This document shows, piece by piece, positions 21,744 to 32,700 of a DNA stretch of 64,000 nucleotides; positions within the stretch are counted from its first letter, which is position 1, and every line of letters begins with the position of its first letter. The position numbers and the translations under genes are program-made. The stretch is from Carya illinoinensis (taxonomy: Eukaryota > Streptophyta > Magnoliopsida > Fagales > Juglandaceae): NCBI RefSeq assembly GCF_018687715.1, contig NC_056761.1, positions 15,891,501-15,955,500 on the forward strand, read 5' to 3'. Under the pieces are notes generated by a model that did no database searches, had not been told where the DNA came from, and saw only the letters and a program-made list of their open reading frames with translations.

Positions 21744-22964
21744 ATGGCACACTTTATGACAACCAGGAAACGAGGGAGGGATGGAGGCAATCCAGACATT
21801 GCTCGGCTGGGGGCATGAACTGTTATGGGTGGATGGGAAATTTTTATTAATCAGTTCGATGAGCTCAGCTGGGAGCAGAAGACGCTCAAAGACATCTTTG
21901 TCACGAGAGGCTAGGGCCCAATTTGCGCATTGAGGGGAAAGATTAACCCCTTAATGGCTCGAGAGTTTTACATTGGGATGGCGGCCATGCCTAACGATAC
22001 ATCATCCCATACCCTCGCTGTACGCGGTATACAGTTTGAGTTCTCGGTGGATGTTATCGTCAAGTTACTCCAGATTCCACGAATACTGCCTGAGGCGACA
22101 GCTGCTCAAGCTGGTGACAAAGCAGTTGCATTTGCTCCTGGCACCTTTGAGGCAGATCCAGCCACTTCTACTTCATCTACGGGCCCTGTTGACACTATGC
22201 CCAGTGAATAGGGAGATCGGCCCGAGGGCGAGGATATTGCTCCTGAGGTTGGTGATGACGAGCGGGATAAGGATTTCTACATCCTCACTGGCACAGACCG
22301 CACGAAGCTGGATAAGCTGAACTCCTTCAGCCAGAATCAACTGCTGCCTTTCTTTCACATGTTGCAAATTTTTGTTGCAACAAATGTAGACCCTGTGAAA
22401 CATAAGACCACACTTAGTTGGGCTCGTGCACAGTTCCTTATTCGCTTGGCACATGGAGATAGCATTGACTTGCCACTCGTTATATTTGAGCGGATCCGTT
22501 ACGAGGCCAGCATTGTTAGAATGGATAATCTCCCATATGGAGTCATCATCAGCTGTTTATTACTAGCCCAGGGAGTGCCACTCTAGGCGGAGGAGATGAT
22601 ACTAAACCAGATGAGCCCCATCAACATGACCATGCATCGTCGGAGCATTGCACAGGGGAGAGGCTCAGCTCGGCATCATGTTGCTCCTATATCAGATCTT
22701 GTTCCTTCAACCGAGGCTGGGTTCGATGTTGCTCCCCCGTCTACGAGTACTAGTCAGCAGCCAGTGACTGCATCTGCAAGGGATGTGCGACCTGCTTGGG
22801 TTGATGCAGTGATGACAAATATGAAGGTGCATATAGACTGACAAATCGATAGACAAATTGCGCATATAGATCAAGTTGTCGCACATCTTGCACATCATGT
22901 AGATGTGCTAAGTAATAAAGTTGAGACATTGATTGAGGAGTTTCGATCTTTTGTAAACCAGTAG
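21744..22964 (+). pseudogene. 'Putative plant transposon protein' ORF (Transposase_32-like)
   Basis: Plus-strand gene inside the CACTA element, diverging from TNPD. The ATG at 21744 follows a splice-acceptor-like TTTTTTTTCTCAG, suggesting an intron in the leader. Visible segments: MTTRKRGRDGG; INQFDELSWEQKTLKDIF; AREFYIGMAAM; LAVRGIQFEFSVDVIVKLLQ; WARAQFLIRLAHGDSIDLP; and a C-terminal region rich in I, V, H and L that could form a coiled coil and ends at 22964. In-frame stops lie near 21817, 21912, 22209, 22584 and 22839, all in one frame. The related ORF at 48161-49233 shares this architecture. The family name (PF20167-like) is from memory; the biochemical role is unknown. Confidence 0.65.
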
Positions 22965-23139
22965 TTCTAAATGTCATTTGTAAAAATTAAACATATTTTG
23001 TTTTCTATTTTCAACATATGTAATGGACAATATTATTTAATGTATGTATTGTAGCTTAATTTATATCCTCAATTTTCTTTAATATTATGCGACCTTAATA
23101 TTAAACAAATATATATTATGATGAATTTTTGCAAATTAA

Positions 23140-23315
23140 CCTATAACGTTTGAACTTAACAACTATACGTTCAAACTTTGGCGCTAATAATTGTTACGTT
23201 CACACCTAATTACATATAACGTTCGAACGTTGGCGCTAAAAAATTTTACGTTCCCACATAAATATACGTAACGTTTGAATGTTAAGGTGATTTGCGAACA
23301 AATTAACTAAAACAT
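23140..23315. repeat. CACTA right subterminal repeats
   Basis: Copies of CGTTTGAAC, CGTTCAAAC and CGTTCGAACG-like motifs near 23150, 23170, 23220, 23270 and 23315. They are followed by GTGACGG-type sequence leading to the terminal inverted repeat at 23429. They mirror the left array at 14840-15305. Confidence 0.65.
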
Positions 23316-25346
23316 TCAAATGTTAAAAATTTCTTCCCCAACATTTAGTGACAGAAAAAGACATTTAGTGACGGTTTGGAGACTGTCACTATCTTCAATC
23401 CGTCACTAAAAGCTATATTTGTTGTAGTGAATTAGTGTAATGTACCCATGCAGGGTTTCCATCTCTTTTGTTTATAAAATCAATACTTGTTTTCAATGAG
23501 GTGACGGTTGATTTTTTTTCCCTATTCCCAGGGTCGTTCAAAGGGATCTATAACAAAGCTTTGACGTGCACAATAGCCCATCAATTGGTTGATCTACTCT
23601 GGGTAAATGTTTGACAATTGCCAGATAAAGACTTCTCAGACATGGTTCAAAACCATTTGTCTTTCTTTTTTGACGCTGCAATATCAAGGAATGTTGAGTT
23701 TTTAATTTTACTTATACGATCATATCCTGATCTCATATGGAGTTTTGATGAGAAAAAAAGAAGTATATTTCTCTTTGCTATTATATATCGACAAGAGAGT
23801 GTATTCAGTCTAATATATGAGCTAGGTGCCATCAAGGGTATCATCGCCCTCTATACTGACAATCACAATAACAATATGCTGCATTTAGCTACTGAAATAG
23901 CTCCTCCAGACCGACTAAATATCATATCAGAGGCAGCACTTTAATTGCAACTAGAGCTATTGTGGTTTAAGGTTCGGATCTATTTGATTTAATTATTCTA
24001 TTTATTCTGGCTATGTATTTCACTTTAATTTACTTATGAACTACTTAAGACTTGAATTAATAATACAGGAGATAAAGATTGTTCAGCCTTCATATAGAAA
24101 GAAGAAGAACATAGATGAAAATAACAAAACTTTAGATACACCATGGGAATTATTTACGAAGACACATAAGAATTTGCACAAAGAAGGTGAAAAGTGGATG
24201 AAGGACACCGCAAACTATAGCATGCTTGTGGCAGTATTGATTGCAACTATGGTTTTCACTGCAGCCTTCATTGTACCAGGTGGCAACAATCAAGAAGTAG
24301 GCACTCCTATTTTATCAAGAGGTAACTAGGTTTTTGGTATTCTTCATATTAGATGCAATTGCATTGGTCTCCTTATCGACATCGATATTAACATTCTTGT
24401 CAATCCTCACATCATGCTATGCAGAAAATGTAACACTTGGGAAAGCACTAAGTCCATTTTTTTAAAATTTTTGGGTTTATACAGATGAAAGGCCTGTTAA
24501 AGATTGACGAGAATGTTTTTTTCTGATTGGACAGTGGGCCTAAGATTTTATTTTGATCAATATCAAATTTTGATTAGACTTGCCATGCTAGTCAAATTCA
24601 TTAAATATTTTGAGATGGATAGAATCTTGTTATGCAGCGATATAGATATGGAACAAGGATATTTTTTTAAGCACTTGTCGGGGCCCAATATTTTGGACAG
24701 AAAGGCCCAAGCCATAAGAACCATGCTAGAAATTCCCTTCACACACGGTCTTGATCACTCACATTCGTTTATATTCACAGCATGCACGTTCCTATCCCCA
24801 CGACATTCACGGCAACAGCTCGCAAAGGAGATATATTTCACGTTATGCAGTTTTTCACCCTCTCTTCTTTTCCTTTAGTTCTTCCAGTTTTTCTTCTTCT
24901 TCTTCTTTTTTGAATCACCCATAAATATTCATACTTTCCTCTCTTACATTTTAGAAACAACCCACTGCTACCAGCCCCTGCCAAAATCCTTCCACGCCGC
25001 CCCTCCACAAGCCGTTACCTCCACACCTTGGTACGTAATCACACCTAGCCTCCATCACGTAGCACACTTTAAACCTTCGCCCAAACCATCCAACGTTGCT
25101 GTGTTCTTCCACTGCATGAAGCCCACTGTCCAGCTCCATGCACGGCAACCTTCTGTAGGTAGGAACAAACATTTACACCTCTATTTTTGCTGCCAAAAAC
25201 AGAGCAGTTCTTCCTCCTCCATACGCAGCCCAGCTTGTTGCCACCGTGCACACTAGGCCAGATGTGGGACGCTACCCAGATCCTCCCAACTGCTCCGTCG
25301 CAAGTTTTCCTCTGTCTCTCGGTGAGTTCTCCCTCTCTTCCTTGAC

Positions 25347-25384
<38 letters not shown>

Positions 25385-26514
25385 TCAGTTTTCTCTCCCA
25401 TCACTTTCTCTCTTTGTATCTCATGTGATACTCATTTTTACGTATATTTTTATCGAATGAATATTTTAATTTAATTAAATTATTTGTTCTTTTGTTTTAA
25501 ATTTATCAAATTTTAATTAGATTTATTTAGTTGTGAAATTTATTTTTGGATGTTTTCTTAATATTAATTCTTTTTTGTGTTTAGAATATTTTATTCAATT
25601 TATTGCTTTTAAAATTATTTTCATTGGATCAGTTTCTTGACCCAAGATATGAGGATTGGACCTCATTTATTTTTTCCATTATTTATTTTTCTCTTTGTTC
25701 TTTTTCTTCTTCCTCCCATTCCTTTTTTTTTTCATTCAGCCACTACACCATCATCGTGCCGCCGTGACATGCACCGCCCCCACCATCCTCTTCCCCACCT
25801 GCCAGTGCACCTCCCGACCAAATCTCAGCCCCTACCAAGCCGCCATTAAGCTGCACACACCCTACCCATTTCCAGCTCTGATCCATCGCCAAAGCAACCA
25901 CCACGAGCTCAACTCCGTTTTGGCCATTTTTGGCCTTCCACCGCAATTTTTGCCGCCACCCACGGCCAACCACCACTTCCATTAGCTTCACCAACATCTC
26001 TAAATCCTTCTCTAACGATTCCAAGTCTTAGTTTGGTCCCATTCAAAAGTGGGTATTTTGTAACCCATGGCCACAGTGCATTTTGCATTATTACGTTGCT
26101 TTTTCGCCACCTTTTGCAGTTCCTTAATCCTCCGAAAATTATTTTATAATACTGTAAGTATTTTTCAAACTTTCTTTAAGATTTAAATATATTTTTGCTT
26201 TATCAATAATTTATGATTGGTTATTTATGCCGGAATGAGTCCGAGGAGACGGGAGTCAGTTGGTTTGGAGGATGAAATTGTGTATATAACTGTTTGATAT
26301 TGATTGATGTTGGAAATTGTTGTTGTTGGTTATTTTTGGTATCTTGTCGTAAGGATTGCGTAGTGCATGCATGTTCATGTTTAAAAAGGAAAAACTGGAT
26401 TTTCATGTAATTGCATGCATGTATGTGTTGGGTATTAAAAACTAGGTTTTCAAGCTAGAAATGATTTTGGGTATATTTGAACGACTGGATTGACTAGTTT
26501 GAGTCAGAGGTACT

Positions 26515-26695
26515 GTAGGGATGGTGGTAGAGTCTCGACTGTGATTCTCGCCTACGGTGCACTCGTAGGGATGGTGGTAAGCAGGGATGGTGGTAGAGTC
26601 CTACCTACGATTTTTGCCTATAGACGGACTTGTAGGAATGGTGGTAAGCAGGAACGGTGGTAGAGACCCACCTGTAATTCCTGCCTACAGTGCTC
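26515..26695 (+). repeat. Tandem GGGATGGTGGTAGAGTC-type repeats in the 5' LTR of A
   Basis: About three imperfect units of roughly 65-70 bp built on GATGGTGGTA(A/G), TAGAGTC and TTCTCGCCTA. A reduced form occurs in the 3' LTR (28750-28835), and a single degenerate unit in the LTR at 36488-36535. Function unknown. Confidence 0.6.
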
Positions 26696-28299
26696 TGATG
26701 GTTTGGTTAATGGGCCATTTTCTGGGAAAATGACGAGATTTGATTTATGGGCCATTATCTGGGATAATGCCGAGGAAATGTTTTGGAGGAAATGTTTTGG
26801 GCCCAAATGAGATTTTGGTGTGCATGGAAAAAATTTGGATTTTTGGGACATGTGCATATGGCATCATGTTCATGCATTTGGTTATTGCATGAATGTATTT
26901 TTATCTTGAGATTTGTTTGGATTGTCACTTACCTGTGGTACTCTCAAGCTCAGCCTCCGCCGTTGGAATGGCATGATTTGAGTGATCTCTTAGGGAAGTA
27001 GGATAATTGAGTTCTTAGGTTTTGTGGAGTCTATGAAATGGTCTATAGCGTAGTAGGTTGTAAGTTCAACGAATTTCAAGGATAGATTTTATGGAAACTT
27101 CAGCAAAGTTTTAAGGTTTTGCAAATTTTAGGAAATGATTGGTTATTATTTAAGGTTTTAGATTTTGAAAGTTTCGGGAGTCGATTATTTTGTAATTGGA
27201 TATAAGGTTTTCAGATTGCAGATTTGAAGGACTGATTTATAATGAGATTGGAGTTTTTAGTTTTGCAAGCTTGTTGTACAAGTTTGAATTATTTTGGAGA
27301 CTGATTAGGCTGTAACCATTAAAATGGGGTTGATCATAGTTGAATGATGGATATAGAAAATTTTCAAGGAGAATATTTCTTTGAGGATTAAAGGTAATGA
27401 TCTAGTTTGTGTATTTTTTAGGATTAAAGATGTTGATCTAGTTCATGTGTTTTTCTGAGGATTGAAAATATCGATCTATTTTGAAAAATAATTGTTATAG
27501 CTCGAGGTTATAGTGACAGGTTTTATGATTGATCCATATCGAGTTTGAGGATAATAGATGGTGTGAATTTAGGAGATGCTTCTTGTTAATTTCGAGGATA
27601 TAGAGCTAAATGATGAATATGATAGGAATGAATTACTCGTAAGTTGGAGAAGTATTGGCTTTGACTAAAGACACGTAATAGTTGTGAGTGCATGGATTTG
27701 GACAGTACAAGTCCTTGTTTTATTTTGGCTTGGAAGAAGTGGTTTGGTAGGTGTTAATTTATGAGGACATTGTCTTTTTGCATTTTGGCAAGTCATCAGA
27801 GTGTGCACAAAAGCATGATTTTTGGAGATAATTAGGTATTCAAATTTTGTGCTTATTTTGAAGAATTAGTAGTGATTTGGAGTTTTAGTGGGAGATTAAT
27901 CATTTGGATGTGCAATTTATGCTTATTGATGGTTTACTTTAGAGTGACTATTAGGTTACTATGGTGTAGTATACGACGAAGGTTTCGAGGATATAACATA
28001 GGAGTCGATTAAGGTTAAAACAATCTATTCTAGGAAAGTAATAATTATTGGAATTTACTAGGTGTTGCATTAAGGTTCTTGTGGAAGTAGAGGTTTCGGA
28101 TTACATGGTCGCCCTAGGAGTACTAGACGTGATGGTCATTGGGAGACTAATTCGAGTATGATGGAATCTCCTATAGGAGTAAATTTGGGAGGACAATACT
28201 CATGCTTGTATGGGAATAGTTGATGGTATGTTTTATGAGTCGTGTCTTGTATCCTGTTTGGCGCTAATGTTTAATCTCACAAATTTTGACGACAAAATT

Positions 28300-28317
28300 T
28301 ATTTTAAGGAGGGAGGA
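28300..28317 (+). other. Polypurine tract of element A
   Basis: TTTTAAGGAGGGAGGA lies directly before the TGTGATGCCCC start of the 3' LTR at 28318. This is where plus-strand synthesis is primed in LTR retrotransposons. The equivalent site in the minus-strand relative is 51734-51751. Confidence 0.6.
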
Positions 28318-29680
28318 TGTGATGCCCCGTTTTTACGTATATTTTTATTGAAAATGTATTTTACTTCAATTAAAATATTGGTTCTTTTGTTTTAAATTTA
28401 TCAAATTTTAAATGGATTTATTTAGTTGTGAAATTTATTTTTAGGTGTTTTCTTAATATTAATTATTGTTTGTGTTTAGATTATTTTATTCAATTTATTT
28501 CTTTTAAAATTGTTTTCGTTGGATTAGTTTATTGACCCAAGATATGAGGATTGTACCTCATTTCTTTTTCCCACATTTTTCTTTTCTCTTTTTTCTTTTA
28601 CTTCTTCCTCTTTCTTTTTTTTTTCCTTTTTCTTTTCTTTCTTCCGATTTTCTCTCCTAGTCTCTCTCTCGCCGTGCGACACACTCTCTCTCTTCCCTCA
28701 CATTCATTTTTTTTCGTTCAGCCACTGCACTGCCGCCATGCTGCCGTGACGGTGGTAGAGTCTGGTCTGAGATTCCCGCCTATGGTGCACACGTAAGGAT
28801 GGTGGTAAGCAGGGATGGTGGTAGAGTCCCGCCTATAGTGCTCTAATGGTTTGGTTAAAGGGCCATTTTTTGGAAAAATGGCGAGATTGGATTTTTGGGC
28901 CATTATCTGGGATAAAGCTGAGGAAATGTTTTGGGCCCAAATAAGATTTTGGCGTGCGTAGAAGAAATGTGGATTTTTGGGACATATGCATATGGCATCA
29001 TGTTCATGCATTTGGTTATTATATGAATGTATTTTTATCTTAAGATTTATTTGGATTGTTACTACCTATGGTACCATCTTTGGTACCTTAGATTTGGTTA
29101 CAGATGATGAGGAGGCTGAGCCTGAGGAGGCGGCTTCGCCATTGGATTTTTTTGGTACTTTTGGTTATTTATTAGAAAGTATTTCTGTCTTTAAATATGT
29201 ATTTTGATTTTATGATGATATTGGAACTTGTAATATCTTTTGTATGCTTATTTTTAAGTGAGCTTATATTTAAACAAAATCCGGTGCTTAGTCAAATGAC
29301 TTTATTTTTCTGCTGCATTATTTTTGTTATACACGTGTTGCTTGTCCACACAGATGGCACTTAGCGATGGGATGCGTGACCTGGGTCGTCATCATCCCGA
29401 CGTATCAATTTTTACTTGTCCGTACGTGGGAGTTGGGTGCATCACATCTCAGCTGCACCACTCTTTTGCACTGCCAACATCTATGTCAACCCAACTCCAG
29501 CCATCATCTAGCAATCCAACTTTGTTGCACCTCAATCTCGCTTTTGCTGTCTCTAGACTTTGTCTTTGGGTAAGTTTTCTGCCACCCTCTAGTTGTAGGA
29601 TAATTTTGGTTGCTTTGAGTATAATTTCAGGTTTTACATGTAAATGGTAGTAAATTACGGGCATGCCGTTATGCAACTCC

Positions 29681-31720
29681 TGTGATGACCCGCTTTTGAG
29701 TGTATTTTCGCTGAAATGGTTGTTTTTATTTTAATTAATATATTAGTTTAATTATTTTAATTTATTTGCTTTTTAAAATTTGGTTTTTTAATTTATTTGA
29801 TGTTGTGTTTTATTTCTTTTAGATGTTTTGTGGTTTTAATCCCTTTTCGGCGGTTTGTTTTGTTTTCCCGGAGTGAGGATTGGACCTCATTTCTTTTTAC
29901 ATCTTTTTCCTTTTTCTCTTTTTTCCTTTTCTCTTTTTCCCTTCTTTTCTTTTTCCTTTCTTTTTCTTTTTTTTCTTCTTTTTCTATTTCCTCCTGCTTT
30001 CCCCCGCGTCGACCCCCCCGATCTCTCTCTCTCTCTCTCTTCTCTCTCCTCACCCACGGCCGGAATCTTCTTCAGCCCAGACCGCCGCCGTCCGGCCACC
30101 GTTTGGCTCACCGCCGGTCTCGTTCGACCCCCTCCCTCCGGTGCACCTTCCCACCCAATATCTCCCCCTGCCGGCCGGCCGTTTGGCCGGAAATCCTCCC
30201 CAAAGCCCCACGGTTTTTCGTCCGATCCGCCGCCGTCGCTCCACCTCCGGCCACGATTTCTTCACCACTTCATCACCGGTCCCTTGCCGTCCTAACCCAC
30301 CCATTTTTGGCCTCCAACGACCACCGGAATAGCTCCTACAAGCTTGATCTCCGATTTGCGTCTTCCAGCCTATTTCCGGCGATTCCGCCGCCACCCACGG
30401 CCAACCACCACTTCCAATAGCTTCACGATCATCCCTAGACCATTCCCTATCAATTTCGTGTCCTAGTTTGTCCCCGTTCAAAAGTGGATTTTTCACAACC
30501 CACGGCCACAGTGAATTTTCACTGTGACGTTGCTTTTCCGGCGTCGTTTGCAACGCCGCGTGTTTTCTAAAATTGCAATATAGCGCTGTAAGTATTTTCC
30601 AAACCCTATTTTCAGATTTAAATATATATTGCTCTTTCAATTAATTAATCTGCTGGTTGGTTGATTTCGAACTGAGTCTGAAGAGTTCGGGGGTCGGATG
30701 GATGGAGGACGGAGTTGCTTGTTTTATTGTTTTATGTTGTTGGATTAATTTATTATGTATTTTTATGGCATTACATGGTGCATGCACGTGTGTTTTTGTT
30801 TATGTGTGAAAAGCCTGTGTATTGGCGTAAGTGGTCTTACGGGTGCGTGTGTCTCACGACCCCAAGCCGGGATGGGGTATTATCCCGGTGGAGCTCCTCT
30901 GGTCACTCGGGAGCGGAATAAACTGAGTGATGTCCCCTGAGTTGTCGCTAGACGACGGGAGCGGGGGCTAGGGGTTGCTTGGCTACGAACGCGCCGGGCG
31001 CGGAACCGGGCATCGCTCTACGCACCGACTCCGTGGCCCTTCGCTGGTGAGGGCTAGAGGATGCTTGGCTACGAACGCGCGGGGCACGGAACTGGGCATC
31101 GCTCGTTAGGTGTCACATGCGTGGTGGTACTCTGCGGTGTGGCACTGGAGCCAGAGTGTGCGGATGACCCCTAGGGGAGGTTATGGTGCATACGGATAAA
31201 ATGTGACTTTGGCGTGTTTTCCGGAAAAGATGTGTTTTTGGGCCAAATGGGTTTTTGGCGCGTGTGGAAAACTGTGTCTTTGGGTTTTGTGCATTAGGCA
31301 TGGTTCATGCATATTGTTTGAGTTCTATATGTGTTATTATCTAGTAGTGTTTGGGTTTTACTTACCTGCGGTACCATTTTTGGTTCCGTAGCTTTTGGTG
31401 CAGAGTTAGAGGATGAAAAGGAGGAGGCTGAGCCCGAGGATGCGGCTCTGCCGGGTTGCTGATACTATGTGTTATATTTGTTTAAAGCTGTATTTGTGTT
31501 TTTGTAATATTTTATCTATGTACGTTTTAAACAACTTGTATTACGTTAAGAAAATTCTGGTAATTAGTAATGACTTTCGTTATCCGCTGCGTGTTCTTTC
31601 GTGCACATTTGTTGCCTTTGCACACACTTGTCACCCGTCGATGGGATGGTGACCCGGGTTGTCACCATCCGGACGTCTCGATTTCCCCGTGTTCGGGCGT
31701 GGGGATTTGGGGGCGTCACA
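29681..31720 (+). mobile_element. Solo LTR B, 2,040 bp
   Basis: Starts TGTGATGACCCG and ends GGGGGCGTCACA, flanked by perfect ACTCC duplications (29676-29680 and 31721-31725). It has no interior, PBS or polypurine tract, so it arose by LTR-LTR recombination. It is collinear with the LTRs at 49860-51733 and 54991-56153 (opposite strand). In order it holds an AT-rich start, a pyrimidine tract, a very GC-rich centre (30050-30400), a splice-donor-like block near 30587 and a CpG-rich block with an internal duplication (30965-31110). The open frames across its pyrimidine/GC-rich part (proline-, serine- and phenylalanine-rich) are composition artefacts. Confidence 0.88.
30580..30600 (+). promoter_or_regulatory. 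Conserved splice-donor-like block in LTR B
   Basis: GCGCTGTAAGTATTTTCC contains a strong GT donor context (TG|GTAAGT-like). The same block recurs at the matching position in other LTRs of the family: ACTGTAAGTATTTTTC near 26150 and, on the minus strand, GCGCTGTAAGTATTTTCC near 50600. The LTR at 36157 has a weaker TTGTAAATAATTTTCC. This conservation in non-coding DNA suggests a use in the LTR transcript, which is inference. Confidence 0.45.
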
Positions 31721-32559
31721 ACTCCTGGCAAATCTAATGTTTGGGATGGGCCTAGGTTTTTATGATGGTTTTGATCTTATATTGGGCTTGAGGTAAGTTG
31801 GACTTGTTTTTTAGTTGGGTTTGTTTTGGGGGAAATTTTGATGATACAAATTTTTATGAGGAACTTGATTTCTTAGGCGGGTTTGGGTTTAACTAATTCT
31901 TGAAATTAGTATGTTATTTTGTTTGGAGAATTTTTGTGTAAAGAAAAGTATTTGGGAAATAATGATATTTTAGGGTTAAGGGAATTTGTAGGTTTTCGAG
32001 GTATTAAGTATTTTAGGTGTAAATACGAGATAAATGTTCAATTGGAGATTTGTTCAAACTACATGATTTTCTATAGGTGACGATTGATTTTCTTTTCATT
32101 CAGTATTCTTGTGGAGAAATTCTAAAAAGCTAAGAAGTTCAGGTAAACGGAGTTCCTATGCTAGACTTGCATAAAAGAAATGAGGTGGATTTTGAAATAT
32201 ACATTTTTTTTTTGTAAAGAAATATGAAAACAACCTCAATTGTGTGTTCTGCAAATGCATAAAATTTGTATAAGAGAAAGTATTTTTTTTTTTTGTCATG
32301 ATTGGTGTAGAGGTGAGCTAATTTTGTACATTTTGTTTTTTGAACTATGCAAATAGAGCAAATATGAAATTTATGAAAATTTGTGCATGTGATGCGAAGA
32401 TGTTTTGAATATGTTTTTGAATAGGTGAAATGATCTGAATTTATTTTAGTATTTTGTTTTGATGTGATGTGGTATCTGAAAAACCTTTGGCATGACTTTT
32501 TGATTCTGTTATGACTCTGATTCTAGTACTAATATGGTGATTCTGATTCTATTTTGCTC

Positions 32560-32700
32560 TGATATATGGCCCTGTCATGGGACATAATACTGACTTTTGG
32601 CCCTATCATGGGATATAAATAGTGATCTTTGGTCCAGTCATGGGATATAATAGTGACCTCTAGCGCTATCACAGGATATAATAATGGTCTCTGCTCTGAG
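32560..32700 (+). repeat. Tandem repeat, about 37-bp period, in insertion C
   Basis: Four imperfect units built on GG(C/T)CC(T/A)(G/A)TCATGGGATATAA followed by TAGTGA. A related partial unit occurs near 32762 (CCTACCATGGGGGTTAAATA). Lies inside the C LTR. Confidence 0.65.

Larger units (their letters stand above)
14644..23429 (-). mobile_element. CACTA (En/Spm) transposon, 8.8 kb, decayed
   Basis: The left end TACTACAACAAAAATTGG (first base mutated from CACTA) and the right end, read on the minus strand as CACTACAACAAATATAGC, form the terminal inverted repeats. Both continue into TTTAGTGAC(A/G). Inside are subterminal arrays of CGTTCGAACG-like repeats and two minus-strand genes in TNPD-TNPA order, plus an ORF on the plus strand. 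A 3-bp target duplication is expected but the flanks (TTA/AAT) do not match. The element is inactive as it stands because every gene is broken. Confidence 0.88.
25424..29446 (+). mobile_element. LTR element A, non-coding, 4.0 kb
   Basis: Begins TGTGATACTC and ends GGTGCATCACA, with a perfect TCTCA duplication at 25419-25423 and 29447-29451. The 5' LTR (25424 to about 26945) and 3' LTR (28318-29446) share sequence, but each has lost a different part. The 5' LTR lacks its last about 350 bp and the PBS; the 3' LTR lacks about 750 bp of its pyrimidine/GC-rich centre (break near 28750). The interior (about 26946-28317) has no conserved protein. It ends in a polypurine tract (AAGGAGGGAGGA), preceded by AATTTTGACGACAAAATTTA. 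It belongs to the same family as 49860-56153, in opposite orientation. Confidence 0.85.

Noticed and set aside
14644..23429. 3-bp target duplication for the CACTA element
   Set aside because: The flanking triplets TTA and AAT do not match, so the duplication cannot be claimed even though the TIRs are clear.
25656..25985. 109-codon ORF and its minus-strand partner
   Set aside because: Lies in the pyrimidine-rich centre of LTR A, low complexity and not shared with relatives.
29797..30420. Three overlapping plus-strand ORFs of 146-207 codons rich in Pro, Ser, Phe and Leu, and a 196-codon minus-strand ORF
   Set aside because: They cross the LTR border and lie in the pyrimidine/GC-rich part of solo LTR B. 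There is no domain or codon-like conservation, and homologous LTRs do not keep the frames.
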